Shown: one piece after another, positions 9,415 through 18,390 of the stretch | Numbering within the stretch: the first letter of the stretch is position 1 | How the letters are laid out: each line of letters starts with the position of its first letter | NCBI GenBank assembly: GCA_035575925.1 | Contig: DATLXK010000023.1 | Location: forward strand, 62,001 to 126,000 | DNA from: DASWTL01 sp035575925 | GTDB lineage: Bacteria > Bacteroidota > Bacteroidia > Sphingobacteriales > Sphingobacteriaceae | DNA length: 64,000 nucleotides | Reading direction: 5' to 3' | Notes under the pieces: generated by a model | The model's input: the letters and a program-made list of their open reading frames with translations, nothing else | The model's database searches: none | What the model was told of the DNA's origin: nothing | Made by a program: the position numbers and the translations under genes

Positions 9415-9440
9415 TGACAGTGTAGTTACACCGTCTGTCA
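9415..9440. repeat. Inverted repeat between the SlyD and YyaL genes
   Basis: TGACAG and CTGTCA flank an inner TGTA/TACA pair. It lies 29 bases upstream of the slyD start and 5 bases after the end of the YyaL-like gene. There is no T tract on either side, so an operator or processing hairpin is more likely than an intrinsic terminator. Confidence 0.35.
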
Positions 9441-9444
9441 TTGT

Positions 9445-11448
9445 TTAATTAATTTGTTTTATTGCTTCACTAATTTCTGTAACCGGCATTTTGCATGTTC
9501 TGTTTTTGCAGACGAAAACTTTAGTTTCGTTGCCCCATTTATCTTGCAACAAAGGTAAACTTCCTGATGTTCCTCCCAAGAGGATTTTATTTGGAATATA
9601 AAATTTCTCGAGTTCTCTTCTTTTAGCTTCTGCCTGATTACCTGTTATGGCAATTTCGTATATTCCAAATACTTCATTCAGCATTAAATTTGCCCAGTTA
9701 GAATACGAAGATCCATGTAATTTAATGTTTGGAACACTATTATCGAGCATCTGTTTGGCAGTTTTAAGGTATCCGGCATCATCAAAATAGTGGCCTAACT
9801 TATACAGGTTGGAAGCCATTACGGAGTTTGACCCGGGTATTACATTATCCATCAGTTCAAACTTTCTCGCAATAAGCTGCTCATCATCTGATGACGTGTA
9901 AAAAAACATACCACTTTCAGTGTCATAAAACTTTTGGATTGAAAAATCAATTAGTTTACGTGCTTCAAAAAGCCACTTTTCATCAAATGTTGCTTCATAT
10001 AATGATATAAAGGCCTCTGCTACAAGAGCATAATCATCTAAAAATGCATTAATTGTAGCTTTACCACCTTTATAATTTCTGTACAGTCCGCCATGGGATT
10101 TTCTTAAATTTGACAAAATAAATTCCGCATTTTTAATAGCTGTAACCAAAAATTCTGGCTCGTCAAAAATCCGGTAAGCATCTGTAAAGCCTTTCAGCAT
10201 CATTCCATTCCAGGATGCAAGTATTTTATCGTCCAACCCCGGATGAACGCGATGCTTACGAAATTCAAATACTTTTGATTTTGCCCGGTTAAGTCGTTCG
10301 TAGAATTCAAGTTCACTGATTTTTAGTATTTCAATAATGTCTTCGTCATCATACTTTCGGAAAAAAATATTGGTCTGCTCTTCCTCCCAGTTGCCTTCTT
10401 CGGTAACATTGTAGTATAAACTAAAAACTTCTTCATCATCACCTAAAAGCTCTTCCAGCTCTGTTTGAGAAAAAGTGTAAAACTTGCCCTCTACTCCTTC
10501 ACTATCTGCATCCAATGCCGAATAAAATCCACCTTCCGGAGATAACATTTCCCGGTTAACCCATTCTAATGTTTCATAAACTACATTTTTAAAGAGATCA
10601 TTGGGAAGAAACTGATATGCTTCGGAATACAGACTTACCAATTGTGCATTATCATAAAGCATTTTTTCAAAATGGGGAACGTGCCATAAACCATCTACAG
10701 AATATCGGGCAAAGCCCCCACCTATATGATCATAAATACCGCCAAAGGCCATTTTCTGTAGTGTAATGCTACAGGCTTGTTTTGCAGATTCGTCTTTCAT
10801 CAGATAAGCATACCGAAGAATGAACTGCCAGTTATTAGGCAGAGGAAATTTTGGTGCACGGTTATAACCACCCTCCATCATATCAAAACTGCGCTTCCAG
10901 GGATCAAAAATCGCAGACAGATCTTTCATGTTGTAGTCATGACTCTGATCAATAAACTTTAACCGCTCAGTTTGGATAATTCCATCGGTTAATTTTTCAG
11001 CATATTCAATGGCTTCCTGTGGTCTTTTATTCCAAAGGTCAGCAAGATTTAATAAAAGATTCTTCCAATCTTCTTTCCTAAAATAAGTGCCACCATATAC
11101 CGGCCGCTGATCTGGCAGACAAATACAATTTAACGGCCAACCTCCGCTACCAGTCATTAATTGCACGGCAGTCATATATATCTGATCAATATCCGGACGT
11201 TCTTCGCGGTCTATTTTAATACATACAAAATGCCGATTCATGATCTCTGCAACACTCTCATCTTCAAAACTTTCATGCTCCATTACGTGGCACCAATGAC
11301 AGGCTGAATAACCAATACTTATCAGCATTAGTTTATTTTCCATTTTGGCTTTTTCAAGCGCCTCAGGAGTCCATGCATACCAATTTACGGGATTATGTGC
11401 ATGCTGCAAAAGATAAGGTGAAGATTCCTTTATGAGTTTGTTAGCCAT
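9445..11448 (-). CDS. Thioredoxin-domain protein of the YyaL/SSP411 (DUF255) family
   Basis: The 667-residue protein starts with a thioredoxin-like DUF255 domain containing the redox motif C50-H-W-C53, within the family-typical SACHWCHVMEHESFED block. It continues into a (alpha/alpha)6 barrel resembling N-acylglucosamine 2-epimerases and glycosidases (from about residue 200). The length is normal for the family. The biochemical role is not established; some homologues are linked to thiol chemistry and spermatogenesis in animals. No signal peptide is visible, so it should be cytoplasmic. Confidence 0.9.
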   Translation of the reverse strand: MANKLIKESSPYLLQHAHNPVNWYAWTPEALEKAKMENKLMLISIGYSACHWCHVMEHESFEDESVAEIMNRHFVCIKIDREERPDIDQIYMTAVQLMTGSGGWPLNCICLPDQRPVYGGTYFRKEDWKNLLLNLADLWNKRPQEAIEYAEKLTDGIIQTERLKFIDQSHDYNMKDLSAIFDPWKRSFDMMEGGYNRAPKFPLPNNWQFILRYAYLMKDESAKQACSITLQKMAFGGIYDHIGGGFARYSVDGLWHVPHFEKMLYDNAQLVSLYSEAYQFLPNDLFKNVVYETLEWVNREMLSPEGGFYSALDADSEGVEGKFYTFSQTELEELLGDDEEVFSLYYNVTEEGNWEEEQTNIFFRKYDDEDIIEILKISELEFYERLNRAKSKVFEFRKHRVHPGLDDKILASWNGMMLKGFTDAYRIFDEPEFLVTAIKNAEFILSNLRKSHGGLYRNYKGGKATINAFLDDYALVAEAFISLYEATFDEKWLFEARKLIDFSIQKFYDTESGMFFYTSSDDEQLIARKFELMDNVIPGSNSVMASNLYKLGHYFDDAGYLKTAKQMLDNSVPNIKLHGSSYSNWANLMLNEVFGIYEIAITGNQAEAKRRELEKFYIPNKILLGGTSGSLPLLQDKWGNETKVFVCKNRTCKMPVTEISEAIKQIN

Positions 11449-11617
11449 TTTTATATAACTCCTTTGAAAATGAAAAGTTGGAATATTTAACCTGAAAATT
11501 TTAAGAGTAAGAGTAAGGCACTAATTATTGCGGCTAATAACATTAACTGCAAACGGTACGAATACTCTCTAAAAGGAATTTAATCTGATGCGAATAAGAA
11601 GAAATGCATAAGGATAC

Positions 11618-12988
11618 TTACCTGTTCGATTCTGCAAAGTATTTATAAAATAGTGGAATAGTTTCTATGCCTTTATAAAAATTGATAATGTCAAATTTTT
11701 CATTTGGCGAATGAATATTATCACTATCCAGTCCAAAACCCATCAATACTGTTTTGATCCCCAGCTCTTTTTCAAACAGGGCGACAATTGGAATGCTTCC
11801 TCCGCCACGGGTTGGAATGGGTTCTTTTCCAAAAGATTCTGTAATAGCACGATGGGCAGCTTGATATGCAGGGCTATCAGTTGGAGTAACAACAGGTTCG
11901 CCCCCATGATGAGGTGTAACTTTTACCTTTACATTTTTAGGTGCAATTTTTTCAAAGTGTGCCTGAAATAATTGTGTGATTTTGTCAGAATGCTGGTTAG
12001 GTACCAATCTCATAGAAATTTTTGCGTTTGCTTTAGACGGAAGCACTGTTTTTGCACCCTCTCCAATATAACCGCCCCAAATACCATTTAGTTCCAGCGT
12101 TGGACGGGTTCCGGTTCGTTCAAAGTTTGTATACCCTTTTTCCCCCCACAATTCTTTTACCCCTAAATCCTTTTTATACAACTCTTCATCATAAGGCGCT
12201 TTGTTTAATTCATTGCGCTCCTGAACACTAAGTTCCTGAACATCATCGTAAAAACCGGGTATAGTAATATGATTGTTTTCATCGTGCAGAGAAGCAATCA
12301 TTTTAGATAAAATAGTAATAGGATTAGCGACGGCCCCTCCATACACACCGGAGTGAAGATCCCGGTTGGGACCTGTAACCTCAACCTCGACATAAGAAAG
12401 CCCGCGTAATCCGGTCTCAAGAGATGGGGTCTCAAGGCTTAGCATGGATGTATCGGAGATCAGGATAACATCTGCTTTTAATCGCTCTTTATTTTTGTTT
12501 ACAAATATCCCCAGGTTACTAGATCCTACTTCTTCCTCGCCCTCAATCATAAATTTAATATTACAGGGCAGGGTATTTGTTGTCATCATCAGCTCAAATG
12601 CCTTTACATGCATATAGAATTGCCCTTTATCATCGCATGCTCCACGGGCGAAGATTTTTCCATCACGAACAGTGGGTTCGAATGGAGGGGTAAGCCATAA
12701 CTCGAGCGGATCAGCAGGCTGAACATCGTAATGCCCGTATACTAAAACCGTAGGCTTTAATGGATCAATAATTTTTTCAGCATAAACTATTGGATACCCC
12801 GCTGTAGAACAAACTTCAACGTTTTCTGCACCTGCATTTTTTAATTGTGCAGCTATATAATCAGCCGTCTTTAATACATCCTCTTTGTACTTCGGGTCAG
12901 CACTTACCGAAGGGAATCTGAGCAGTTCAAATAATTCATCTAAGAATCGATCCTTATGTTCTCCAATATATTTTTTTATTTGCTGCAT
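11618..12988 (-). CDS. M20-family dipeptidase
   Basis: The 456-residue metallopeptidase has the M20 motif YGHYDVQPAD with zinc ligand H86 and D88, the bridging Asp in RGACDDKG (119-120), and the general-base Glu pair in EGEEEVG (about 151-152). A dimerisation domain lies between about residues 195 and 350. The layout and length fit the carnosinase/DapE-like dipeptidases that hydrolyse small peptides in the cytoplasm. No signal peptide. The 169-base gap between it and the upstream YyaL gene shows only a short hydrophobic open frame with no support. Confidence 0.92.
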   Translation of the reverse strand: MQQIKKYIGEHKDRFLDELFELLRFPSVSADPKYKEDVLKTADYIAAQLKNAGAENVEVCSTAGYPIVYAEKIIDPLKPTVLVYGHYDVQPADPLELWLTPPFEPTVRDGKIFARGACDDKGQFYMHVKAFELMMTTNTLPCNIKFMIEGEEEVGSSNLGIFVNKNKERLKADVILISDTSMLSLETPSLETGLRGLSYVEVEVTGPNRDLHSGVYGGAVANPITILSKMIASLHDENNHITIPGFYDDVQELSVQERNELNKAPYDEELYKKDLGVKELWGEKGYTNFERTGTRPTLELNGIWGGYIGEGAKTVLPSKANAKISMRLVPNQHSDKITQLFQAHFEKIAPKNVKVKVTPHHGGEPVVTPTDSPAYQAAHRAITESFGKEPIPTRGGGSIPIVALFEKELGIKTVLMGFGLDSDNIHSPNEKFDIINFYKGIETIPLFYKYFAESNR

Positions 12989-13086
12989 AGGTTAGGGGTT
13001 AAAATACAAATATAGGATTCTAACCTTAGCAGTTTATTCCACTAAGCACTTTAAGATTACCTGTTCAAATAATTAATATTTGCTAA

Positions 13087-13221
13087 TTAATCCCACTGCT
13101 GGATATGTCTGTTTGAAGTTTTAACGGATTTGCTGTTTTCCGGAGTAGCACCTTCTTCTTTTTTGCAGGATGATAGTCCGATTACTGCGAAGGCTACGAG
13201 GGCTAATACTAATTTTTTCAT
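13087..13221 (-). CDS. Small 44-residue lipoprotein
   Basis: A short gene encodes a classical lipoprotein signal (MKKLVLALVAFAVIGLSSC) with the lipobox Cys at residue 19, followed by a 25-residue polar tail (KKEEGATPENS...). A perfect -7 box lies 35 bases upstream. Tiny lipoproteins of this make are widespread in Bacteroidota; the function is unknown. The tail is too short for a folded domain. Confidence 0.7.
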   Translation of the reverse strand: MKKLVLALVAFAVIGLSSCKKEEGATPENSKSVKTSNRHIQQWD

Positions 13222-13255
13222 GTTTTTTAAATTAAGTTAACGGATAAAAGTTAAC

Positions 13256-13263
13256 CAAATATA
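13256..13263 (-). promoter_or_regulatory. Candidate -7 box for the small lipoprotein gene
   Basis: TATATTTG on the minus strand matches TAnnTTTG exactly. The divergent gene has the same octamer on the other strand 60 bases away. Confidence 0.45.
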
Positions 13264-13323
13264 ACAGGTTATCGCATTATTAAAAATATTTTTAATAAAA
13301 AGATAACCGCGGGGTTAATTATG

Positions 13324-13331
13324 TATATTTG
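13324..13331 (+). promoter_or_regulatory. Candidate -7 box for the winged-helix-like gene
   Basis: TATATTTG, an exact TAnnTTTG match, ends 13 bases before the ATG. If used, the mRNA leader would be only a few bases long. Confidence 0.45.
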
Positions 13332-13344
13332 GATTAGCTAAAAT

Positions 13345-13728
13345 ATGGCCATTAAGTTATCAGAAAAGCAATTAAAATTATTAATTTTCGCTCTTGAAAA
13401 TCGCGTTATAGAACTTAATCAGATTATTAACCCTCTGCTTGATGAGTTAGCTGACCATAAACAATTCTTAGAACAATATAAGCTAACCCAATCACCAAAC
13501 AGACCTAATCATCAGTCGTTTGAGTTACTTCCCTGGTCAAAAAAAATAATTCAGGTACTCCAGGAAACCGGGTACCCTATGAGCGCAAATGAAATTGCTG
13601 CTGAAATTATCCGGCGGGTGCCGCTACTAACTGAAGAACCCAGCACACGGTCTTCGATAGCTTCCATATTGAGCAGGCGTACAGGCAAATTATTTAAGAA
13701 AATTGACGACAAATACAGTTTAATGTAA
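13345..13728 (+). CDS. Hypothetical protein with a probable C-terminal winged-helix domain
   Basis: I do not recognise this 127-residue family. The N-terminal half (residues 1-50) is a predicted coiled coil (LKLLIFALENRVIELNQIINPLLDEL). After a Pro/Asn-rich linker the second half (about 62-127) reads as a winged helix-turn-helix: WSKKIIQVLQETGYPMSANEIAAEI, a probable recognition helix TRSSIASILSRRTGKLF and a wing ending KYSLM at the terminus. A coiled-coil dimer with a DNA-binding wHTH would suit a small regulator. It sits divergent from the small lipoprotein and just upstream of the TPR sensor gene on the same strand. Confidence 0.6.
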   Translation: MAIKLSEKQLKLLIFALENRVIELNQIINPLLDELADHKQFLEQYKLTQSPNRPNHQSFELLPWSKKIIQVLQETGYPMSANEIAAEIIRRVPLLTEEPSTRSSIASILSRRTGKLFKKIDDKYSLM

Positions 13729-13825
13729 TTGTGCTATTGGATAGCGCATTTAAATACAGGGGCATATATGATTTTATTTATAGTTTTATATAAATTTATA
13801 AAGCAATCAGACTGTCAGAATTTCA

Positions 13826-15262
13826 ATGAGACCTTGTATATTTCTTATTCTTCTCTTCGTTCTACCTGGGTATACCTATTCACAGTCCCCCCGGGATACT
13901 TCTCACGTTATTGAACTAAATCGCATAGGGTTTGAAAACCGGCTGACAGATCCTGATCAAACTTTAGCCAATGCGAACAAAGCATTGGTATTGGCTAGAA
14001 AGCTTAATTATATAAATGGTATAGCAGAGGCCTACCGAGTTAAAGGAGTAGGATATTACTATAAAGATAACAGTAAGAGTTCTATAGAGAGTTATTTAAC
14101 CTCCATGAATTTTTTTAGAAGAAATAAAAATATAGAAGGGGAAGCTAAAGTACTTAACAATTTGGGCAACCTATACCGTGAGGTAGATAATGATAAAGCA
14201 TTAGGGTATTTTAACAAGTCACTCCAATTGGCATTAAAGTTAGATGATACAGCATTAATCGGCGGCTTATACCTGAATACAGGTACGATTTATTATGTTA
14301 AAGGAAAATACTATGCTGCACTAAAAAGCTATGAAAAAAGCTATAAGATTTTTACTGATTTAGATAATAGTACGGGCCTTACTCAATGCTTACAGAACTT
14401 AAGCATGATATACCGCAAGCTAAACCAGCTTGATAAAGCCGAGCAATATTCTTTAGAAGCTCGTCAAAAGGCAAAAGAGAAAGACCTGAATGTAGTCGTT
14501 GTTGCTTCGAATTTAGGTTTAGCTGGTATATATACCGACATGAATAAATTCCAGAAAGCAGAAGCTGCTATTCAGGAGGGGCTTGCTTATTCAAAATTAT
14601 TAAATGATGAGCGTTTTAAATACGATCATTTAATAGTTTCCTACAAATTAGAATTTAAACGTAAAAACTATGAAAAAGCACTAAGCTATTTACAGCAGGT
14701 CTATACTACCGACAGTATTACTTATTATACTAATAATTCAGACCGGATCAAGCTATCTGAAGTACAATTCCGGCAACGGGAAAGGGAGGTGCAAAATAAA
14801 CTCACCATCGAAAAAAATAAAAATGCCCAGTTGCTATTAATTGGCAGTACTGTGGTTGTTGGCCTGGCATGTATTGTAATTTTTCTTTTAATTATTCATG
14901 TTAAACGAAAAACTAAAAACAATAAACAGCTTCAGCAGCTTAACCAGGAAGTTTCCGAGCAAAAAGAAAATCTTAACAGGGTTAACCAGAGTCTGGAAGA
15001 AATTATAGAAGACCGCACCCAGGATCTTCGTAAGAAAAACAGAAAGCTTTCCGAATATTCATCACATCTTTCACATGAGATCAGGAGTCCGATTGCGACA
15101 TTGAAAGGCCTGATGCTTCTTGAAAAAGACAAATTGCTTTCAACAGAAGAAATCATGAAAGAGGTGAATGTTTGCGTAAATGACATTGATGATAAGATCG
15201 TGAACATTAATGAGAACCTAAACGATCTTAATATTCCAGGGTTCAAGTCTGAAGATGTTTAA
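13826..15262 (+). CDS. TPR sensor protein with a histidine-kinase DHp domain but no ATPase domain
   Basis: The 478-residue protein has a signal peptide (to about residue 19, ..YTYSQ), a periplasmic tetratricopeptide array (about 25-300), one transmembrane helix (about 335-357, LLLIGSTVVVGLACIVIFLLI), a cytoplasmic coiled coil, and a HisKA-like helix with the H-box SHEIRSP, His417. Only 61 residues follow this His, so the HATPase domain is absent and the stop codon is genuine in this sequence. Such a protein could be phosphorylated by, or dimerise with, another kinase. Neighbouring genes supply no obvious partner. Confidence 0.85.
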   Translation: MRPCIFLILLFVLPGYTYSQSPRDTSHVIELNRIGFENRLTDPDQTLANANKALVLARKLNYINGIAEAYRVKGVGYYYKDNSKSSIESYLTSMNFFRRNKNIEGEAKVLNNLGNLYREVDNDKALGYFNKSLQLALKLDDTALIGGLYLNTGTIYYVKGKYYAALKSYEKSYKIFTDLDNSTGLTQCLQNLSMIYRKLNQLDKAEQYSLEARQKAKEKDLNVVVVASNLGLAGIYTDMNKFQKAEAAIQEGLAYSKLLNDERFKYDHLIVSYKLEFKRKNYEKALSYLQQVYTTDSITYYTNNSDRIKLSEVQFRQREREVQNKLTIEKNKNAQLLLIGSTVVVGLACIVIFLLIIHVKRKTKNNKQLQQLNQEVSEQKENLNRVNQSLEEIIEDRTQDLRKKNRKLSEYSSHLSHEIRSPIATLKGLMLLEKDKLLSTEEIMKEVNVCVNDIDDKIVNINENLNDLNIPGFKSEDV

Positions 15263-15335
15263 TAAAACATCTTTTCCTTTAAAAAACTCTAAGTCTGTTT
15301 CTTAATTTAGCTGTGAAAAGAAGAGGTAGAAGATT

Positions 15336-17609
15336 TTGGATTATTTACAAGGATTAAATCCTTCACAAAGAGCAGCAGTTGAACAAACAGATGGGCCGGT
15401 AATGATTGTTGCCGGAGCCGGGTCTGGAAAAACAAGAGTCATTACATACAGGGTAGCACACCTAATTAAAACAGGTGCAGATCCATTTAATATACTGGTT
15501 CTAACATTTACCAACAAGGCCGCTAAAGAGATGCGTACCCGCATTACGAAAGTTGTTGGTCCGGAAGCGAAAAACATCTGGATGGGGACCTTCCATTCTG
15601 TCTTTGCAAAAATACTACGTATAGAGGCGAATAAGCTTGGCTATCCTCATAATTTTACAATTTACGATACCGATGACAGTAAAAGCCTGATCAGGGCTAT
15701 ATTGAAAGAACAACAGCTTGATGATAAGCTCTATAATGCAAATTTCGTTTACAATCGCATCTCATCAGCAAAAAACAACCTCGTATCAGTTGCTGAATAT
15801 CAGCAAAATGAGCATATTCAATCTGAGGACTTTTCAAGCGGCAGGGGCCAGCTTGGAGAGATTTACAAGATATACACACAACGGTGCTTTAAAGCAGGGG
15901 CTATGGATTTTGATGATCTATTGTTCAAAACTAACGTGCTGTTAAAAGAGCATCCTGATGCGCTTTATAAATACCAGAATAAGTTTAAGTACCTGATGGT
16001 GGATGAGTACCAGGATACCAATTTTTCTCAATACCTGATCGTAAAAAAACTGGCTGCAATAAATGAAAACCTATGCGTGGTTGGAGATGATGCACAAAGT
16101 ATTTATGCTTTTCGGGGTGCCAATATTCAGAATATTCTGAACTTCGAAAAAGATTATCCTGATCTGAAGGTATATAAGCTTGAACAAAATTATCGGTCTA
16201 CCCAAAATATTGTGAATGTTGCCAAAAGTGTTATAGCAAATAATAAAAATCAGCTTAAAAAGGATGTATACTCCGATAATGAAGAAGGTGATAAAATAAC
16301 CGTCTCAAGAGCATTCAGTGATAATGAAGAAGGTAAAATAGTTGCAGAATCTATTGCGCAGGAAAGATTAGTAAAAGGATTGAATTACCAGGACTTTGCT
16401 ATACTATACCGTACTAATGCCCAATCCCGTGCTATGGAAGAGGCTTTACGCAAACTGAACCTACCGTATAAGATATATGGCGGACTTTCTTTTTATCAGC
16501 GTAAGGAAATTAAAGATCTTATTGCATATTTCAGGCTTACTTTCAATCCGAACGACGAAGAAGCTCTGAAAAGGGTTATTAACTATCCCCGTCGAGGAAT
16601 TGGTGACACTACGGTTGAACGAATTCTTATAGCTGCGGATAAAAACAATATTACCTTATGGGAGGTGATCACCGAGCCGTCCCGTTATTTAGATGGCAGA
16701 AGTTCAGCCTCTGTGGATAATTTTGGAACACTTATTCAAAGTTTCCAGGTAATGACCAAAAGCAATTCAGCTTATGACACTGCACTTCACATAGCACAGC
16801 ATTCAGGCCTTTTGAGAGATCTGTATGAAGATAAATCTATTGAGGGGCTAAACCGTTATGAGAATATACAAGAGCTGCTTAACGGAATAAAGGAATTTAG
16901 TGAGCGTGAGGATATTGAAGAGCGAGGGCTTGATACGTTTATGCAAGACGTAGCATTGCTTACTAATGATGATAAAGACAAAAATCCTGATGCAAATACC
17001 GTTTCTTTAATGACGATTCATTCTTCTAAAGGGTTAGAATTTCCACATGTTTTTGTAGTAGGCCTGGAAGAGAACCTGTTTCCTTCTCAAATGTCATTAA
17101 GTTCAAGAACAGATCTGGAAGAAGAACGGCGCCTTTTTTATGTAGCTATCACCAGAGCAGAAAAAAAACTCAGCTTGTCTTATGCCACATCCCGCTATCG
17201 TTGGGGATCGCTTACCAATTGCGAACCCAGCCGATTTCTGGATGAAGTTGACCCGAAATACCTGGAACTAAGTTATAAACCCCAGGAAAAGCCATCGGGG
17301 AATCCTTTTTTTGACGATGAACGGTCTACGTGGGGGAACCGCTCAACAGATAGCTTTGCTAAACCTAAACCCCCAACTGTAAAAACTACATCCATATTGC
17401 CCAAGGCCCATGTTCCAACTGATGATTTTACGCCATCAGACACATCAAAACTGCAAGTGGGTATGGAAGTTGAGCATGAACGATTTGGCTTTGGAAAAGT
17501 AATCAACCTGGAGGGAAATAAACCTGACCTGAAAGCCACAATATTTTTTAAAGAATTGGGACAGAAACAACTTTTGCTTAAATTCGCAAAACTTCGTATT
17601 TTAAATTAG
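15336..17609 (+). CDS. pcrA: ATP-dependent DNA helicase PcrA/UvrD
   Basis: The 757-residue superfamily 1A 3'-5' helicase has the N-terminal Q motif (LNPSQRAAV), Walker A GAGSGKT with K32, DEYQDTN (Walker B), GDDAQSIYAFRGA (motif III), QNYRST (IV), and the C-terminal TIHSSKGLEF and YVAITRAEKKL motifs. A Tudor-like tail (VGMEVEHERFGFGKVINLEG) as in PcrA, which binds RNA polymerase, closes the protein. The chosen start is TTG; it fits the family's N-terminus exactly and follows a purine-rich stretch. Role in repair, replication restart and transcription-coupled processes. Confidence 0.95.
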   Translation: MDYLQGLNPSQRAAVEQTDGPVMIVAGAGSGKTRVITYRVAHLIKTGADPFNILVLTFTNKAAKEMRTRITKVVGPEAKNIWMGTFHSVFAKILRIEANKLGYPHNFTIYDTDDSKSLIRAILKEQQLDDKLYNANFVYNRISSAKNNLVSVAEYQQNEHIQSEDFSSGRGQLGEIYKIYTQRCFKAGAMDFDDLLFKTNVLLKEHPDALYKYQNKFKYLMVDEYQDTNFSQYLIVKKLAAINENLCVVGDDAQSIYAFRGANIQNILNFEKDYPDLKVYKLEQNYRSTQNIVNVAKSVIANNKNQLKKDVYSDNEEGDKITVSRAFSDNEEGKIVAESIAQERLVKGLNYQDFAILYRTNAQSRAMEEALRKLNLPYKIYGGLSFYQRKEIKDLIAYFRLTFNPNDEEALKRVINYPRRGIGDTTVERILIAADKNNITLWEVITEPSRYLDGRSSASVDNFGTLIQSFQVMTKSNSAYDTALHIAQHSGLLRDLYEDKSIEGLNRYENIQELLNGIKEFSEREDIEERGLDTFMQDVALLTNDDKDKNPDANTVSLMTIHSSKGLEFPHVFVVGLEENLFPSQMSLSSRTDLEEERRLFYVAITRAEKKLSLSYATSRYRWGSLTNCEPSRFLDEVDPKYLELSYKPQEKPSGNPFFDDERSTWGNRSTDSFAKPKPPTVKTTSILPKAHVPTDDFTPSDTSKLQVGMEVEHERFGFGKVINLEGNKPDLKATIFFKELGQKQLLLKFAKLRILN

Positions 17610-17656
17610 CTCCACACATACCAGGATAGCTCTTCACAATTAAAGCTATTATTTAC

Positions 17657-18349
17657 ATGGAAAATATAAATTTTGATTATAACACCAGCAGGAAGAAATT
17701 AATTCTCTCTGAGTACGGGCGAAATGTACAAAATATGGTTGCTTATATCTGCGACCTGCCTACACGGGAAGAGCGTAACCGCCATGCACAGGTTGTAATT
17801 GACCTGATGGGATTTTTAAATCCCCATTTACGTGACGTTGCAGATTTTAAACATAAGCTGTGGGACCACCTTCACATCATTTCTGATTTTAGAATTGATG
17901 TAGATTCACCGTATCCAAAACCTTCACTGGAGGCAATACATTCAAAACCGGAACCCCTGACCTATCCGCAAAAGCGAATAAAATATAAACATTACGGCAA
18001 AACTGTTGAACTTATGATCAACAAGGCTAAAACCATAGAAGATGAAGGAAGAAAGCAACTTATGGTGCAATCTGTAGCAAACTTTATGAAAATGGCCTAC
18101 GTGACATGGAATAAAGACACAGTTGCTGATGAAACTATAATTAAGGACCTTCGTGATTTTTCTAACGGCGAGATACAGCTTGAAGAAAATATGAACCTTA
18201 ATAAAGTAGAATATCGTCCTCCAGCTCCAACCAATCGACAAAACCCGCGTCAGAATAACTCCAAAAACAGACCCGCGAATCGCAGCGGTCAAAGTAACCA
18301 AAGCAATCAGAATAATAACAGGCAGCGCGGCGGCGGGAAGCGATATTAA
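17657..18349 (+). CDS. DUF4290 protein
   Basis: The 230-residue protein matches the Bacteroidota-specific DUF4290 pattern (NYTSRKKLILSEYGRNVQ-type opening and LPTREERNRHAQ), almost always found next to murA as here. The last ~40 residues are a low-complexity Asn/Arg/Gln tail (NRPANRSGQSNQSNQNNN...) that probably is disordered and could bind nucleic acid. Function unknown. It is 41 bases upstream of murA and likely co-transcribed. Confidence 0.88.
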   Translation: MENINFDYNTSRKKLILSEYGRNVQNMVAYICDLPTREERNRHAQVVIDLMGFLNPHLRDVADFKHKLWDHLHIISDFRIDVDSPYPKPSLEAIHSKPEPLTYPQKRIKYKHYGKTVELMINKAKTIEDEGRKQLMVQSVANFMKMAYVTWNKDTVADETIIKDLRDFSNGEIQLEENMNLNKVEYRPPAPTNRQNPRQNNSKNRPANRSGQSNQSNQNNNRQRGGGKRY

Positions 18350-18390
18350 TACTTATAAAACATTAGCGCATAATCTGCATTTACTTTAGC

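Noticed and set aside
11449..11617. Short hydrophobic minus-strand frame (MLLAAIISALLLLKFSG)
   Set aside because: Only 17 codons, no lipobox or homologue known to me; not enough to call a gene.
13729..13914. Open frame starting at the stop codon of the winged-helix-like gene
   Set aside because: It overlaps the TPR sensor start in another frame; the TPR gene has a proper signal peptide.
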